Source: Brachionus manjavacas
Taxonomy: Eukaryota > Rotifera > Eurotatoria > Ploima > Brachionidae
Direction of reading: 5' to 3'
DNA length: 64,000 nucleotides
Assembly (NCBI GenBank): GCA_019054805.1
Contig: JAHQIY010000004.1
Location: forward strand, 5,394,001 to 5,458,000
The notes under the pieces were generated by a model that did not search any database, had not been told where the DNA came from, and saw nothing but the letters and a program-made list of their open reading frames with translations. The translations under genes were made by a program, and so were the position numbers. Shown here one piece after another: positions 1 to 13,400 of this stretch; position 1 is the first letter of the stretch; the number at the start of each line of letters is the position of its first letter.

Positions 1-3000
1 TGATTGAAAATTCATAAAATTAAAAAAATTTCCACACATGTAATTATTTTTTTATAATTTTAAAGAAAAAAATTTTTAAGCTTTATAATTTTATTATTGT
101 ATTCAAAATTTATTTATCTAAAGATAATGCCAAGCTAAAATTGATTTCAAAATTAAACTAATAAAATTTTTTATCAATTAAAAAAAATAATTCAATGGTT
201 AATAATTTGAATTTTAATATGATAAATTTAAACTTTTAAAATAAAAAATTAATTTAAAATTTCAAGCTTAAAAAATATTTTTGATTATATAAGAATTCCA
301 TTCATTTTAATTTATGTTTAAAGCTGAAAACTATAAGCTTTAATATTAGCTTTTCATTATGTATTTAAGAGATAAATTAATTGGGCAAAATGATCTAATT
401 TTTTTGTGTATAATAGCGACTTAATAAAAAAAAAGAAAAAACTACTAAAATAACAATATTTTTTAAATAAGTAATTAAAGTTTTGAAAAAATTCTGTATA
501 TTTTGTAAAAAGCTAAATTTTATTTTAATAATTTATTTTATAACTACTTTGTACATATAATTTTCATCTTTTTTGTAACTTGAAACAAAAATTAGTTAAC
601 AAATGTCATTTAAATTTTTCATTGTAGTTTTTTTTTTAAACATCGCCAAGACAGGCGTAATTTTTGAAATAATAATAATAATAATAGATTTTTAAAGTTG
701 ATTTTGGCTCTAACCTTTTTTTAAAATTTCTAAATCTTAATATCCAAGTTTTCAAATTAGTTTAAGAATTTAGTTCTTTTTCCAAGCCTTAAGACTTAAC
801 AAGTTAAAAAATTTCAAATATTCGCAGTCCTAAAATCACTCGTTCTTACTTTTAACAATTTCAATAGAACTTCAAAAACCGCATATTATTAAACTTTAAT
901 TAGATTTTAAGCCAAAAAATTTATAATAAAAATAATATTTTTTCTTTAATTAATATTTATCTCTTTAATTTAGCTTCTTGTTCATATACCGTTGAAAATG
1001 GCATAACTTATATGGTAATAAATTCAACTTTTTAAGAATGAAAACTATAAAATAGACGAAACTTTCTATCATACTTTTAGTAGTCCCAAATCAAACAACC
1101 ACTTTGAGGGCGTTGATTGTAAAATCAAACGCTTTCATGGTAAATCTTGGCGGAGCCTTTCTAAATATGTATAAAAAAGAATTTATCAAAAATAAAGGTC
1201 CATTGTTTTCTTTTAGTAAATTAGGTTGATTAATTTCTATCAAATTATAACTATTTTCGATAAAAAACAAGTTTTTTTTTAGATTTTTTTTATTCTTTTA
1301 TTAAATGAAGGCTATGGATCTCATATTTTAAAGTCAAATCTAGGCCTTGACTCATGACCAATTCTGGTTTAAACTCATATGATTTTTAGAATAGTTTAAT
1401 CAAACGTTGCAGTAGATTTTGAAACTATAAAATTGAGATGTATTGGGCTTGTAAAGCAGAGAAAGACTAAGGATGTGAAAAGGAATTTTATTAGAAGCGA
1501 AATAAAATCATTTGGCTAAAGGTTTGAATAATGGAAGTATAATGATTTAAAAAAATAAAGTTTAATAAAATATTTAATTTTCGTATTTTCATATTCTTGC
1601 TAGATTAATAAAATACTTTTTCTAAGTCAAGGGAACTCAGAAAAAGGCATCGAAAGACGTAAATAGCGAATATAAAAAAAGTTAATTATAAGCAGCAATG
1701 CTTCTGCAAGCTAACCAAATACTTGGTTTGATCTACAAAGGGTTTGACTTGACTTGTTTGTCGCAGAAAAACTATACTATTACTGCTGCTTTTAATTTAC
1801 CAATATTAAATTCGTTTGACTTTTCAGAAAAAAATATTGTTTTATCAATCATTTCTCGTGTCCTTTTAGAACCAAGTGCGTAAAATCAAGTGGAGCCTGC
1901 CTTGGAAGGAAGCAAATATTTAAAATTGTGTTTCCATTTTTAAACACTAGATTAATTCTTTTAACCATCAATTGAGTTATTTCTCCTATCGAAATCAATT
2001 TCTCTTAATATATTTTAAATCAACACCAGATAAATTTAAGAAATTCAAATTAAACAATTCGATCATTGATGGTCAGATTAAGTTGATGAATATCGAATGG
2101 AGATCAGCTTTGTAAATTATTATTCTGATGCCAAAATGAGAAATAATTTTAATGATGATTTTTCTTATTGCATGAATTATTTTTAAAATTTTGCCATTTT
2201 TGCCAATCCATTTTTAGATACCAAATAAATATGTGCTACGAAATTAAAAGTTAAATACTAAACATGTCTCTTATAAGCCAAATACTAATTTCATTATAAA
2301 GAAAAATAATATATCACAATGAAAATAAAATAAAAGCCTTTGTTCGATTTTACTGAATTGCTACAAAATGATAAATATTAAATTTAAAAAAAAAAGAATA
2401 TTTTTAACTTAATGATAAGCTTGTGTTTTATTTAAAAAAAAAACAACTAAAAAAATAAATATTTTCGAAGTTATTAAAGGCACTAATTGCGCTCAATTCT
2501 AGATTATGATTTTCCATATCTAAACTCATTCTCCGAATCAGGTTTACATAAGTTGCTAATCAAAATACTGCCGTAAGATTCATTCTTAAGCTTCCTTTCT
2601 GAATCTACTCTAAATCATTATTCTGTTAAAGAAAAAATAAATTAATATTTGTAAAATTGACCACAGATTATGCTAACCAAGTCTAACCAGGTGCTCTATT
2701 TTTTCTATTGAATTTTTCGCACCCGTTTAGTTCGAAAACTTGAAAAATAGTTACGCAATTTGTCCGATTATTTTTAGTCACCCCTTTACCTCAGCGGTTA
2801 ACCGATTACACCTAAAATTGTATATATTTATCCCAAAATTTAATTCTGAAATTCAAATGGAGAATTTTAACTTTTTTTACCCATTTAACCTATGAAGAAA
2901 TATTTTTTTAATTTCTCAATTGATTTATTTAGCGAATTTTTTATTGAGTATTAATAATTCTTTTGTAAAAAATAAACTAAGTTTTTACTATTTTATTTTG

Positions 3001-3260
3001 TTCTATAACAATTTGCGAAAAGTTAAAAGACAAAAAAACGAAACAAAACAAGAGTGAGTTTAAAATAATATTTAATAAAAGAAAAATTTCTACTTGTTTA
3101 TTGAAAACTGCTGGACGTCTGAGTTGATTTATATCGTTTAATCATAATGATAAACATGAAATTGTCTTAGAATGATGTAAAATTTCAAAAAAAAAATTTG
3201 ATTGAATTTTGTGACAAAAATTGAGGTAAATTTCGGTAAATTTTTGTAAAAAAGGAAAAA

Positions 3261-3818
3261 ATGGATTTTTTATTATTTCATTCAATTTTTTTTAAACAAA
3301 TTATGAAAATTAATATTTAAACATTATTTACAAAATAAATTTTATTTTCTAGCTTTTTTTGCTTTTAAGCTGACGATAACGATATCCTTTAAAAAATAAT
3401 ATTTATTTTTTAAAATAAAAAATATTTTTAGATGAAAATAAATTACCTAGTTTATATCTATATTTTCGGATTACACTACTACTTAAAGTAATTCTGAATC
3501 TTTTCTTTAATTTAAAAGAAAGCTCTGAAGAAGTGAGCAAGCCATTTTTTTTCAGTCCATTTCTTTAAACAAAAATTAATTTTTTTGTGCTTTTAAACTA
3601 AAAAAAATTACTCTTATAAAGATTTAAATTTTTTCAAAAAGCTGGGCTTGTGAAATTTATTCCAATAGGATCCAAATTCAAAGAAGCTTAGTACAAGGCA
3701 GCCAAAATCTTAAAAGCAAAAAAAGCTAGAAAATAAAATTTATTTTATAAATAATGTTTAAATATTAATTTTCATAATTTGTTTAAAAAAAAATTGAATG
3801 AAATAATAAAAAATCCAT
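3261..3818. repeat. Foldback element, about 109-bp near-perfect inverted repeat
   Basis: The arms 3261-3369 and 3709-3818 are reverse complements with only a couple of mismatches or length differences. They enclose about 340 bp of unrelated sequence. There is no coding capacity. Both outer flanks carry short motifs of the type TTACGGTAAAT, which recur near 38.35 kb and 60.1-60.5 kb. The structure suggests a nonautonomous foldback transposon; no target duplication was identified. Confidence 0.8.
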
Positions 3819-4497
3819 TTTATTATTTCATTCATTCATATTTTACGGTAAATATGATAAAATATCGTGAATCTACCATAATTTACGTAAAAAATGGTGA
3901 TTTCAAGGTATCGTAGCAGCACTGTAAATTGAAATTAACACTTTTTTTTTAATAAGACAAAATTTTATGAGAGCAAGAGAGAAAATGTATTTTTAATTAT
4001 TAAAAAAATAGCGCCACTGCATATTTATAGTTCTATAGGGTTAAATGAGTTAGATAGAATAATATTTGGAGTAAAATTGGGTGATTTTTTTGACTAATTT
4101 GGTTAAATATGTTTAACCCTTTAAGGCCTAATAATAAGCCCATTTTTTATTCCACAAAGAGCATATCCTAAAATTCTGAAAATATTCTTATATACACTTG
4201 AACATGTGCTGAATCGAATAGTCAAAATAGGATAGACCTTAAGTTATACTAAGGACCTTTAAAATAGATTTTGCTGAATTACTAATTCAGGACTTTTTCA
4301 CGTAATCAAACTTTAAGAGAAAAAAGAAAATGTTACAATTTTTTTTTAAAATATATCACACATATCATTTGATTCCTCTCTTCGAGTTCTTCATGTTAAC
4401 ATATTTTTTTAGAGAAAATATGATGAAGGGGATATCATATGATAGCAGTTTTTCAAATTTGGCCACCCTATTATCACATAACCCCTTTGGACCATAA

Positions 4498-4850
4498 GTA
4501 ATCTCTTAGAAAATTACCTACGTAATGCTCTAGATTATTCAGTTCCATTGACTAATTGGCAGAGTACCAAAGAGGCTTCGATTCTTGATCTGTTTCGAAT
4601 TCTACTCCTATAAATGTAGCTGCTACCTAATTGTTCAAAAGTTTTCTGACAGTATAAATCATATCTCAGGTATTTTCTGATTTTCATATTGTTTTATTCT
4701 TTTTTTACGCAATTTATCAATCCTTTAATTATTATTTATGTTTCTCAGAACTATAACTTACTTCGAATTTAAAATATTCAAAAACTATTTGAATTTATTT
4801 CTTTTTATCTGAAGAAGCTTAGGTTCGAACATAAACACAAATAAATAATA
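4498..4850. repeat. Dispersed repeat copy and possible retroelement 3' tail
   Basis: Bases 4498-4640 resemble 38085-38220 in the same orientation, sharing CTCTTAGAAAATT near the start and AGCTGCTACCTAA near the end. Further on, 4805-4850 (an AAGAAGCTTAGG block running into AAATAAATAATAAT) resembles 42735-42795, as two copies of one retroelement tail would. The copies are diverged and no coding region was recognised. Confidence 0.4.
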
Positions 4851-5091
4851 ATAGATCATTAGTTGATTTTTAAATTTCAATCAAAATTCAGAAAAAGATG
4901 ATTTTTTGATTTATTTTAATTTTTTTGTTGAAGCCACTTTATTTTTAAATTAATTGTGCAATAAAAGACAATTACTCTAAAGACAAATTTTTAAATTTTT
5001 TATTTAATTGAATTTATTTTGCAAACTTTTTATTCAAAATGAAGTAAAAATTTAAAAAATTAACAATTTTGTTTATAACTGCAGCTTTCAA

Positions 5092-5135
5092 TGCATGCAA
5101 TTTATCTTTGCTTACTAAAATTCAAATTGCATGCA
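5092..5135. promoter_or_regulatory. Palindromic motif upstream of RPL35
   Basis: TGCATGCAATTT (5092-5103) and its exact reverse complement AAATTGCATGCA (5124-5135) are separated by 20 bp. The pair lies about 100-140 bp before the RPL35 start codon. A 12-bp perfect inverted repeat here would suit binding of a dimeric factor in the promoter. That role is inferred from position only. Confidence 0.35.
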
Positions 5136-5231
5136 GTGTGTATGCGTATACATACATACTAAAATTAATCATTGCTAGTCTAGATCAACTAGAACTATAG
5201 AAATTTAGAAACCAAAAATTCAACAACAAAA

Positions 5232-6019
5232 ATGGTACGTATTGCTTTTATTACTTCTATTTATCTCGGTCGGGCCATATTGATTCGTAAAAATGAGTTT
5301 AAAATCCGATTTAATCATTAGAATGGCATGACCAAAGCTGTAGGATCAATGGATCGATCAAGACCAAATTTTTTTAAAAATAATGTGTACCAATTTTTTT
5401 TCGCTTAGGTACGAGTTAAAGCTAGAGATTTAAGAGGCAAAAAGAAAGAGGAGTTGGAAAAACAACTCGACACTTTGAAACAAGTTTGTAATTTTTTTCT
5501 TTTTTGTTCCTTTTAGTTTGAACTTTTTAATTTACAATTTTTTTCAAGGAATTGCTCCAATTGAGAGTTTTCAAAGTAACCGGATCAAATGCCACAAAAT
5601 TGTCTCAAATGTAAGCTATCTTTTTTAGGAATCCATTCAGTCGTGCTCATAAAAGTGATGATTAAAATTTTTAAATGATCATAATGATATATTTAATTAA
5701 TTTGGATCGATAGGACTGATTTATGAGATCAACGACTGAGTACATTTTACATTTTTTAAAAAAAGTATTGACTTTTGACTTTAAAAGCCGTGAAATCCGC
5801 AAATCGATTGCTCGTGTTCACACCGTAATCAATCAAACTCAAAAAGAAAATTTGCGAAAATTCTACCAAGGCAAAAAGTACAAACCCAAGGATTTAAGAT
5901 TGAAAAAGACCAGAGCCTTGCGAAGAGCTTTGTCTAAACACGAGGCCTCAATCAAACCTGCCAAACAATTGGCCAGACAGAGAGCTTTCCCTCAAAGAAA
6001 GTTCGCCGTCAAAGCATAA
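5232..6019 (+). CDS. RPL35: 60S ribosomal protein L35 (uL29)
   Basis: A component of the large ribosomal subunit near the polypeptide exit tunnel. Exons: 5232-5234, 5409-5483, 5549-5610, 5788-6019. They join in phase to a 123-residue protein, the same length as the human protein. Recognisable blocks are [13 protein letters not shown] near the N terminus, [20 protein letters not shown] in the middle, and RKFAVKA at the C terminus. The first coding exon is only the ATG, followed at once by GTACGT. An intron directly after the start codon is common in metazoan ribosomal protein genes. A poly(A) signal AATAAA lies at 6091-6096. A CT microsatellite follows near 6150. Confidence 0.97.
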
Positions 6020-6099
6020 GTTTAATCGCCGAAATTGTCCACCAAATCAGCAAACACCATCACTCTGGTCTTGAATTACTTTTTTTGGTGAATAAATTT

Positions 6100-7686
6100 A
6101 TGTTTTTACGAAAAAAAATAAAAAATCTACAAAAAAAACTATTTTTTATCTCTCTCTCTCTCTCCAAGTGTTTTACCATGACATGGATAGATAATTTTAG
6201 CATTTTTCACAATTTCTAAAATTGGATCCTTGAATTCAAAATCTTATGATTGATCCTAAATTTTAATCTAAAATTAAATTTTTAATCACTAATAAAAATA
6301 TTTTATCTTAATGCTTAATAAAGATAAATCAATATTGAATAGAATTTTGAGATAATTTTCGCTGTGTGCTTTTTAGCGTTATCTTTCTTTTTTATCATTT
6401 ACAAGCCATTTGCCTAGATGGTTAACTGTTATCTATAGTTGAAATGGTATAAATCTGAACCAATTTTTCAATAATTTAAGCCAGTACGCAATGACAATCG
6501 ATGGACAACAATTCAAAAAGTTCAGTGTAGGAATTCATTTAAAAATGGACTAAGGCGATCACGGAAACGCGCCTAATTTAAGCAGCATCGTTTGATTTGT
6601 TTTAATTCACAAGTTTAGCAATATTTTCCTTAATTTAAAATTTTTTTTTTGAATTTTTTTGCAAAATTATTTAAGATAGTACGATGGAGTTAAGTGAGAA
6701 TGCAAACTTTAGCTCTAAATTGCCAACTTTTATCGTATCCATGATAATAGCTTGTCAAAGATTAAAAGTTGTGTAACCTCGTAATTCGATAAGTTTTATC
6801 TTGATTGTATGATTGCGCCTGTGAACAAACATAGTTTATTGAATTCATTTAAATACTACTGGCAAGATGAATATGGACCTACATAGAACAAAACGTTATT
6901 CAGTATCTTAAATTCAAGGCCACTTTTAAAATGATATCCTAATCTTAAATAAAAATTAAATTATCTCTTAGTATAAAATTCTTATCACAAATTAGTGTAA
7001 TCAATCGTAATTTCGCAGTTTAGTAAATAGGGTTAAATTAAGTTTTGTTCAAAAAAGTGTAAGTTAAATCAGGATTTTTAAATTGAGGTATTTTTAGAGT
7101 TTTCTAGTTAAATTGTAAAAAATTAGATAGGATTGGCTTGGAATTCATTGCATTTTTGAAAAGTAGACTTTAGGCACAGATTAGATTTTTCATTCTTCTA
7201 CTTTAACCTTTTTATCTTTTTTTGTTGATAAATTACTAAGATATTTGATTTCTAAAATTTATTCTATCAAAAATAAATGGCCGAGCAAAATTGTTTAAAA
7301 TTTAAAATTTCACACAATGCATGAGTCGTAAAGCTCGAAATGTTGTATAAAATGATGAAAATCTATCTAAAAATTTATTTATTACCTTTAAACTTTAACA
7401 GATTTCTAAATTGTCCATTTATGGCCATGATGTAATTCAAAGTCAAAGTAGAAATAGGTTCTTAGACGAGATTAGTTGATTTTGTTGCATTTAAATATTC
7501 TTGAGAACCTTGTCAAATATTAATTTTCCAAAAAAGCTTCTTATCGTGTTTTTATAATGCTTTTGGTTATCACTTATTTTATATATTTGAGAAATATATC
7601 TATGTTATTCAACGATGAGTATAAAAAGCAATTCATTTTGACTTTTGTTTAAAAAAAAGACTTCTTAATCTTTAGAACAAAACAGA
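6100..7686. other. Intergenic region, nothing recognised
   Basis: Between the RPL35 poly(A) site and the P5CS start. It is AT-rich and holds a CT dinucleotide run near 6150-6165. No gene or clear repeat was seen. Confidence 0.4.
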
Positions 7687-10373
7687 ATGAATAGAATTAA
7701 TTTGAAAAGAGCGTCGTGGGTTAACATGAACCTTCATAGGAAATTTTCAATTTCAAGTAAAATTTTAATTAATTAATTGAAAAAAAAATCATGTAGAAAA
7801 AATTAATATTTTTAAAGATTCATTACAAAAGGCATACAGCAGCCGAAACGAGTTAAAGGATGCTAAAAAAATAGTTGTTAAATTAGGAAGTGCTGTGATA
7901 ACTCGGGAAGATCAATCAGGAATCGCTTTGGGTAGACTTGCTTCTATTGTTGAACAGGTCAGCTTTTGTTCTTATTTTAATTTAAACAGAATCTTTTAGT
8001 TGAATTTGTTAAGGTTTCTGAATTACAAAACTCAGGGAAACAAGTGCTTATGGTCACAAGTGGTGCAGTTGCTTTGGGCAGACAAAAAGTGAGTAAAGAA
8101 TTAATTTATAAATCGTTAAAAGAACCTTATGGAAAAATCACTCAAAATATAGAAAAAGTATTCTTATACTCTTTGGATTTATGTTTAATTAAAATTTGAA
8201 TTTTAGTCTGCATTGGATAAAAAAGCATGCGCTGCCACAGGTCAAAACGGATTAATGTCTTTGTATTCATCTCTTTTTTCTCAATATGGCATAGAAACAG
8301 CTCAGGTAATCTTTCATATATTTTTCAAAATACACTCTTCATTGAATATTTTAGGTTTTGGTCACTAAAGCCGATTTTCAGAGCAAGCATACCCTAAGTC
8401 ATCTCCAGTCGACTTTAAACTACCTCATGGAAGCTAAAATAGTACCAATTTTGAACACAAACGATGCCATTGGGTACCCACCAGAATTTACCAAAGATAT
8501 TGATGGAGCTCTTAATATAAATGATAATGATAGCTTATCTGCACATTTGGCATCTATGATCAAGTCTGATGTTTTATTGTTGATGTCTGATGTAAACGGA
8601 GTTTACAATTGTCCACCCGATGAACCTGGATCAAGGTTAATGGAAGCTTTCTGTCCCACTAATGATAGAAATTTAGTTAATTTTGGCATAAAATCAAATG
8701 TTGGCACTGGAGGCATGGAATCTAAGATTTCAGCTGCTGAATATGCTTTGAAAAATGATTGTTCAGTGATTATTTGTAATGGAAAACAGCAGAATGCTAT
8801 CGTAGATTGTATGAAAGGTAAAAAAGTTGGAACTTTTTTTACAAATGATGCCGTTCCATCAATAGTGAGTGTTGAAAATTTGGCAATTAGCGCGAGAAAT
8901 GGTGGTAGAATATTGCAGACTTTAACAGCCGAAAAGAGGAGCAAGATAATAAGAGACTATGCGCAGTTGCTGCTCGCAAACTCGAGACAAATTTATGAAG
9001 CAAATACTTTGGATATCGAATTAGCCAAAAAAAATAGTAATTTTTAGTCATTTGAATAATATTTTGGCCAAACGGAACTTTTTTTTTAAAGACTTGAGTC
9101 AAGTTTTGTTATCACGTCTCTTGTTAAACGAAAAAAAATTGATCACTCTTGCTGATGGAATGCAACAAATTGCTGCAAACACTAACATTTTGGGAAAAGT
9201 ACTCAAAAGTGTACAATTAGCTGATGAGTTGATTCTGAAGCAAGTCACTGTACCGATTGGAGTCCTACTTGTTATATTTGAATCAAGACCTGATAGTTTG
9301 CCTCAAGTAAAAAATCGAATTTTTTTTCATGAAAATTTTTTTTAATTCAAAACATCTTCTTTCAGATTTGTTCACTATGCATTGCATCTGGAAATGGACT
9401 ACTTCTCAAAGGAGGCTCAGAGGCCTTGAACACTAATAGGGTACTGCATAAATTGGTTCAAGACGCTCTGGAACAATACGTTCCTCGTGAAACAATTTCA
9501 TTATTGAACACTCGTGAAGAAATCAATGATTTACTCCAATTAGATTCCAAATACATTGATTTGATCATTCCAAGAGGCTCGAACGAATTGGTTCAGAACA
9601 TTCAGAAAAATAGCAAATCCATTCCTGTTTTGGGTCACGCTGAAGGTATTTGTCATGTGTTTCTGGACAAAGATTGTGATGCTGAGACTGCTCTAAAAGT
9701 TGGTAAGAGATGTGAATGTGAATTTTGATCAGAAATAATTTATTAAACCAAATTTAAAGTAAAAGATGCAAAGTGTGATTATCCTTCAGCTTGTAATGCA
9801 ATGGAAACATTGTTGATACACAAAGATTTGGTCAAAACTCAATTGTTTGAGTCGATTAAAAATTTGTTCAAATCAGAAAATGTAAAACTTTATGCTGGAC
9901 CAAATCTTCAAAAATTTACCAATGAGCTTCCTCCAGCTAAAAAGCTTGACCACGAGTATTCCGATTTGGAATTAACAATCGAAGTTGCCGATGATGTTCA
10001 TTCAGCTGTTGAGCACATTAATAAATTTGGTAGCAACCATACTGAAAGTGTAATTACCAGAAATGGTAGGTTAAATGTCAAAAAATGATGAATTTTCAAT
10101 TTAGAGTTATTTTTTTTAGATGAAGTGGCGGAGTATTTTTTGAAACATGTTGACAGTGCTTGTGTGTTTTTGAACACCAGTACTAGAATGGCTGACGGCT
10201 ATAGATTTGGTCTTGGAGCCGAAGTTGGCATAAGCACAGGAAGATTACATGCTCGCGGGCCTGTTGGAGTTGAAGGCCTATTAACCACTAAATGGCTTAT
10301 TAATGGAAACGCTCACACAGCAAGTGACTTTTCAACAGGAAAAAAGAAATTTTTGCACAAAATTTTAAATTAA
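7687..10373 (+). CDS. ALDH18A1: Delta-1-pyrroline-5-carboxylate synthase (P5CS)
   Basis: A bifunctional mitochondrial enzyme: an N-terminal glutamate 5-kinase and a C-terminal gamma-glutamyl phosphate reductase turn glutamate into P5C for proline and ornithine synthesis. Exons: 7687-7756, 7818-7957, 8014-8157, 8208-8305, 8355-9036, 9092-9306, 9366-9702, 9760-10065, 10120-10373, giving about 748 residues (human 795). The first exon encodes a basic, Ser-rich presequence suited to mitochondrial import. Kinase blocks: [33 protein letters not shown]. Reductase blocks: [26 protein letters not shown], and [10 protein letters not shown] with the predicted catalytic Cys574. Exon 4 is one base short of the expected frame at the A-run 8220-8224; every other junction is in phase. 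Poly(A) signal at 10483-10488. Confidence 0.95.
8220..8224 (+). other. Apparent one-base frameshift in P5CS exon 4
   Basis: A run of five A residues follows GGAT. From the acceptor at 8206-8207 the conserved block [11 protein letters not shown] is reached only if the run were six A long; as written the frame meets an early stop. All flanking exons are in phase. The most economical reading is a homopolymer miscount in the assembly. A real lesion or unusual splicing cannot be excluded. Confidence 0.6.
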
Positions 10374-10499
10374 AAATCTAGGATTATTTGTACTCCAAGA
10401 TAAATTATTAGATTATTGTATAAGCATCTTTTAGTAAATTTTTTTGTTTTTAATTGAATAATTATCAAAATTATTTTTTCTTAATAAAATTTTGATAAT

Positions 10500-13400
10500 C
10501 AAACAAATTTTTTTAATTTATTTATTATGTCAAATTATCTATAGGGAATTATTAGCTAAATTTAACTTTTAAAAAATTACTTAAATTATCTAAATTAGTG
10601 TAAATTTAAAAAAAAAGCAAAGATTTAGAGCGCGTTCGACTTTCAGTCTAAATAGGTAAATATCAATTTACCTTGAAAAATCTAGAGTTTCAAGTCCATT
10701 ATAAAGATAGATAAAGTTTTTTAGATAAATGAGAGCAACGATTGTGAGTTAACAAACAATTTCGATAAGAAATATTAGAAGGTAATTTTTCGTAGTTTGA
10801 TAGCATGTAAATTTTACAGATTTTTATGACTGTTTTTAAATAGTATTTTTTATTTTTAATTCTTTTAAATGTGTTTGTAATAATTTTAAGAAATAATTAA
10901 TATTAACGAAAAAAATCTAAAATTTTTAGAATAAATTAGTTTTTCTAGTTATTTAAAATAAAATAAAAATAAAAAAAATTTAAAATAAAAATTTTAATAC
11001 TTTAATTTTTTTTGAGAAAAAATCTTCGAAACATTTGATTCAAAAAAGATTTTTAATTTTTTGTTTTTTTGACCTAAAAAAATATTTATTTTTAATTGAA
11101 TTTGATTTTATCATATCTTAAAATTTAAGATACTGGAAAAAATAATATTTTTTAATTATTACGATTAAGTATAATCTGAATTTTTCTTAGTTTTTGCAGA
11201 AATTTAGTCTAAGTTTCAGCAAAAGTTATTTAGTCAGTTTTTGGGAAATTTTGAATCAAAATTAAAAATGAAATATTTTTTAATATTAAATTCGTTTTTA
11301 TCTTTTAATCCGTTAGATTTATACTTTAGTTACATTTGAGTGTCCAAGCTAAAAATGATTTATTTCGTATTGTTCTAAATTTTTGATACAATATTTAGAT
11401 AACTTAAAACCACTTAATTTAAATTTAAATTTTACTAAAATACTTTCAAATCTAGATGAAATTTAAGATATTAATTACTTGCCTGTAAAAAAAGTTTAAA
11501 ATAAAAGAATTGACAAATATTTATCAATTATTTGAAGAAAAACTAACGAAAGCTTGGTAGATTTGAGTTCTTTTAGCATTAATTCAAATTAAGAATGTTT
11601 CCAAGTACAAGGGACAATCTTTCGACAGATTTCAAGAAAATAAATTTTGAATTTTTTAATTCATTTGTCTGAATGAATTAAACCATCAAGCCACCCAAAA
11701 CGTAACTATGGTTAATAAGCTTATATGAGAAAAAAAAACGCAAAAGAATTCAAATTTAACTTATTCAAATCTAAATAAACAAATCTTTAAAAAAATTTTA
11801 ATTTTACCATTCTTAATCCACTTATCAAAAAGCTGACAAAAAGATCTAAAAATATTTAAAATTGTCTTTTAAAATAAAATTTTTGAAATTTTGAATCCAA
11901 ATTTTCTAAAATACTGATACAATTTGAAAAAAAAAACCAAACAAAAATTCAGATTATACGTTTAGGTGTAGAATCTATAATGGAAGGAAAGTAAGGTAAA
12001 ATTTAAGGATATACCAGGGTGTGCCACCATAAAAAAGTTTATTTAAAGCCATTTTTTTGTTTTATTAAAATGAATAAACCAAAATTTAAAATGAAATGAG
12101 TTCAGGTATTAAGAAGCTTAAATGAAAATTTATTTTTGGAATTACGACCAGGTTTGAATTTTAGGATGTGCTTTTATGAGGTATCCACTATTTTTAATCG
12201 AACAGTTTTTTTTATTTTGAACAAATGTTGAATTAATACTTTTATTTTTTATTTATTTTATTATACATTACATTTTTTCAAAATTTTAGGATAAGTTTGC
12301 TATTTTTGTCTATTTAAAATATTATCATCCATTACAATTATTACTTAATTAAAATATAAAATTTTGGATCAAAATTTTTTCTTATTCATAAAGATAAAAA
12401 AGCATAATCATCAAATTCAAATAATAATTCAAATAGGATAATTATTAAAAATTCCAAAATTTGGCAACTTAGATAGAAAGATTCGATGATATTTGTTTAA
12501 TTTAATTTGAAAATATTTAACTAAGTCAATAAGGTATTCGATTCTAAATTTAAAGATTAAAAAAAGCAAACTTAATTTTTCAAAAATTTAAAGACAATTT
12601 TGAATATTTTCAGACCTTTTTGACAGCTTTTTGATAAGTGAGTTAAGAATGGTTAAAAAAACACGAAGATTAGACGAAAAAAAAAGAATTATTGAGCTGA
12701 TGTGAGTTTTTTTTATAAATTAAAAAAAAACTAATTTAAATGTGTAAAAAAACTCATGTGATTTTATTTTTTGATTATATTAGAAAGTAGACAAAGTAAA
12801 GATAATACAGCAAAGAACAAAGAAATATAAGAAATTTAATTGATTTAATCGTTAAAAGGAAGCATCGCTAAAAATATCATTAAAAATTATGTCTGATTCA
12901 GTGTTTTTTTTTAATTAAAATTATTCCAAATATTTCACCTAACTAAAAAATAAAAAACCCATTTGAAATTTTGAATTACTTAAGCAATATTTATTAAAAA
13001 AATCTAAACTACGAATTTTACTTGGTCAAAAATTTTCATGTTTCGTATATCCTCTGGTAGTTTTAAAAATACCACTTCATATTTTAACTTGTTAATTTGT
13101 CTCGTGTAAAATCATTGATTCATTGGAACTGATTTACATTGTTTCATAATTTTAACATTTTGAAGAGAAAGAATTAGTTAATAGAAGATAATAGTCTTAA
13201 ACATCTTAATGAGTTTAGGATCTTATCAACAAAATTTATTCAAGAAATTTTTAGAATTAAATATTCTTGACACGATTTTTCAAGATTTGAGTAAAAAATA
13301 TTTAATTAACGAATTTAATACAATAAGTTAATAATTATTTGTTTAGTTTTAAGATTCAAAAAAAAAATTTATTTTGAAAATAAAGATATATTAAAAACTA

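Larger units (their letters stand above)
1..5090. other. AT-rich intergenic region with repeats
   Basis: No convincing gene was seen on either strand. The stretch is very AT-rich with short ORFs only. It holds a long inverted repeat (3261-3818), a dispersed repeat also seen near 38.1 kb (about 4498-4640), and a possible retroelement 3' tail ending in AAATAAATAATAAT near 4850. A short AAT microsatellite lies near 671-690. Exons of an unrecognised gene could be missed at this base composition. Confidence 0.5.

Noticed and set aside
1698..1883. Open frame of 61 codons in the first 5 kb
   Set aside because: No domain, no flanking exons with a plausible splice pattern, and composition like the surrounding intergenic DNA.
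8093..8225. Alternative P5CS intron that would restore frame without an inserted base
   Set aside because: It would delete the segment [13 protein letters not shown], which resembles the animal enzyme, and uses a weak acceptor. Kept only as a fallback.
9037..9091. Apparent second frameshift in P5CS
   Set aside because: A 55-bp GT-AG intron with a strong T tract before AAAG explains the frame change, and the joined residues match the family.
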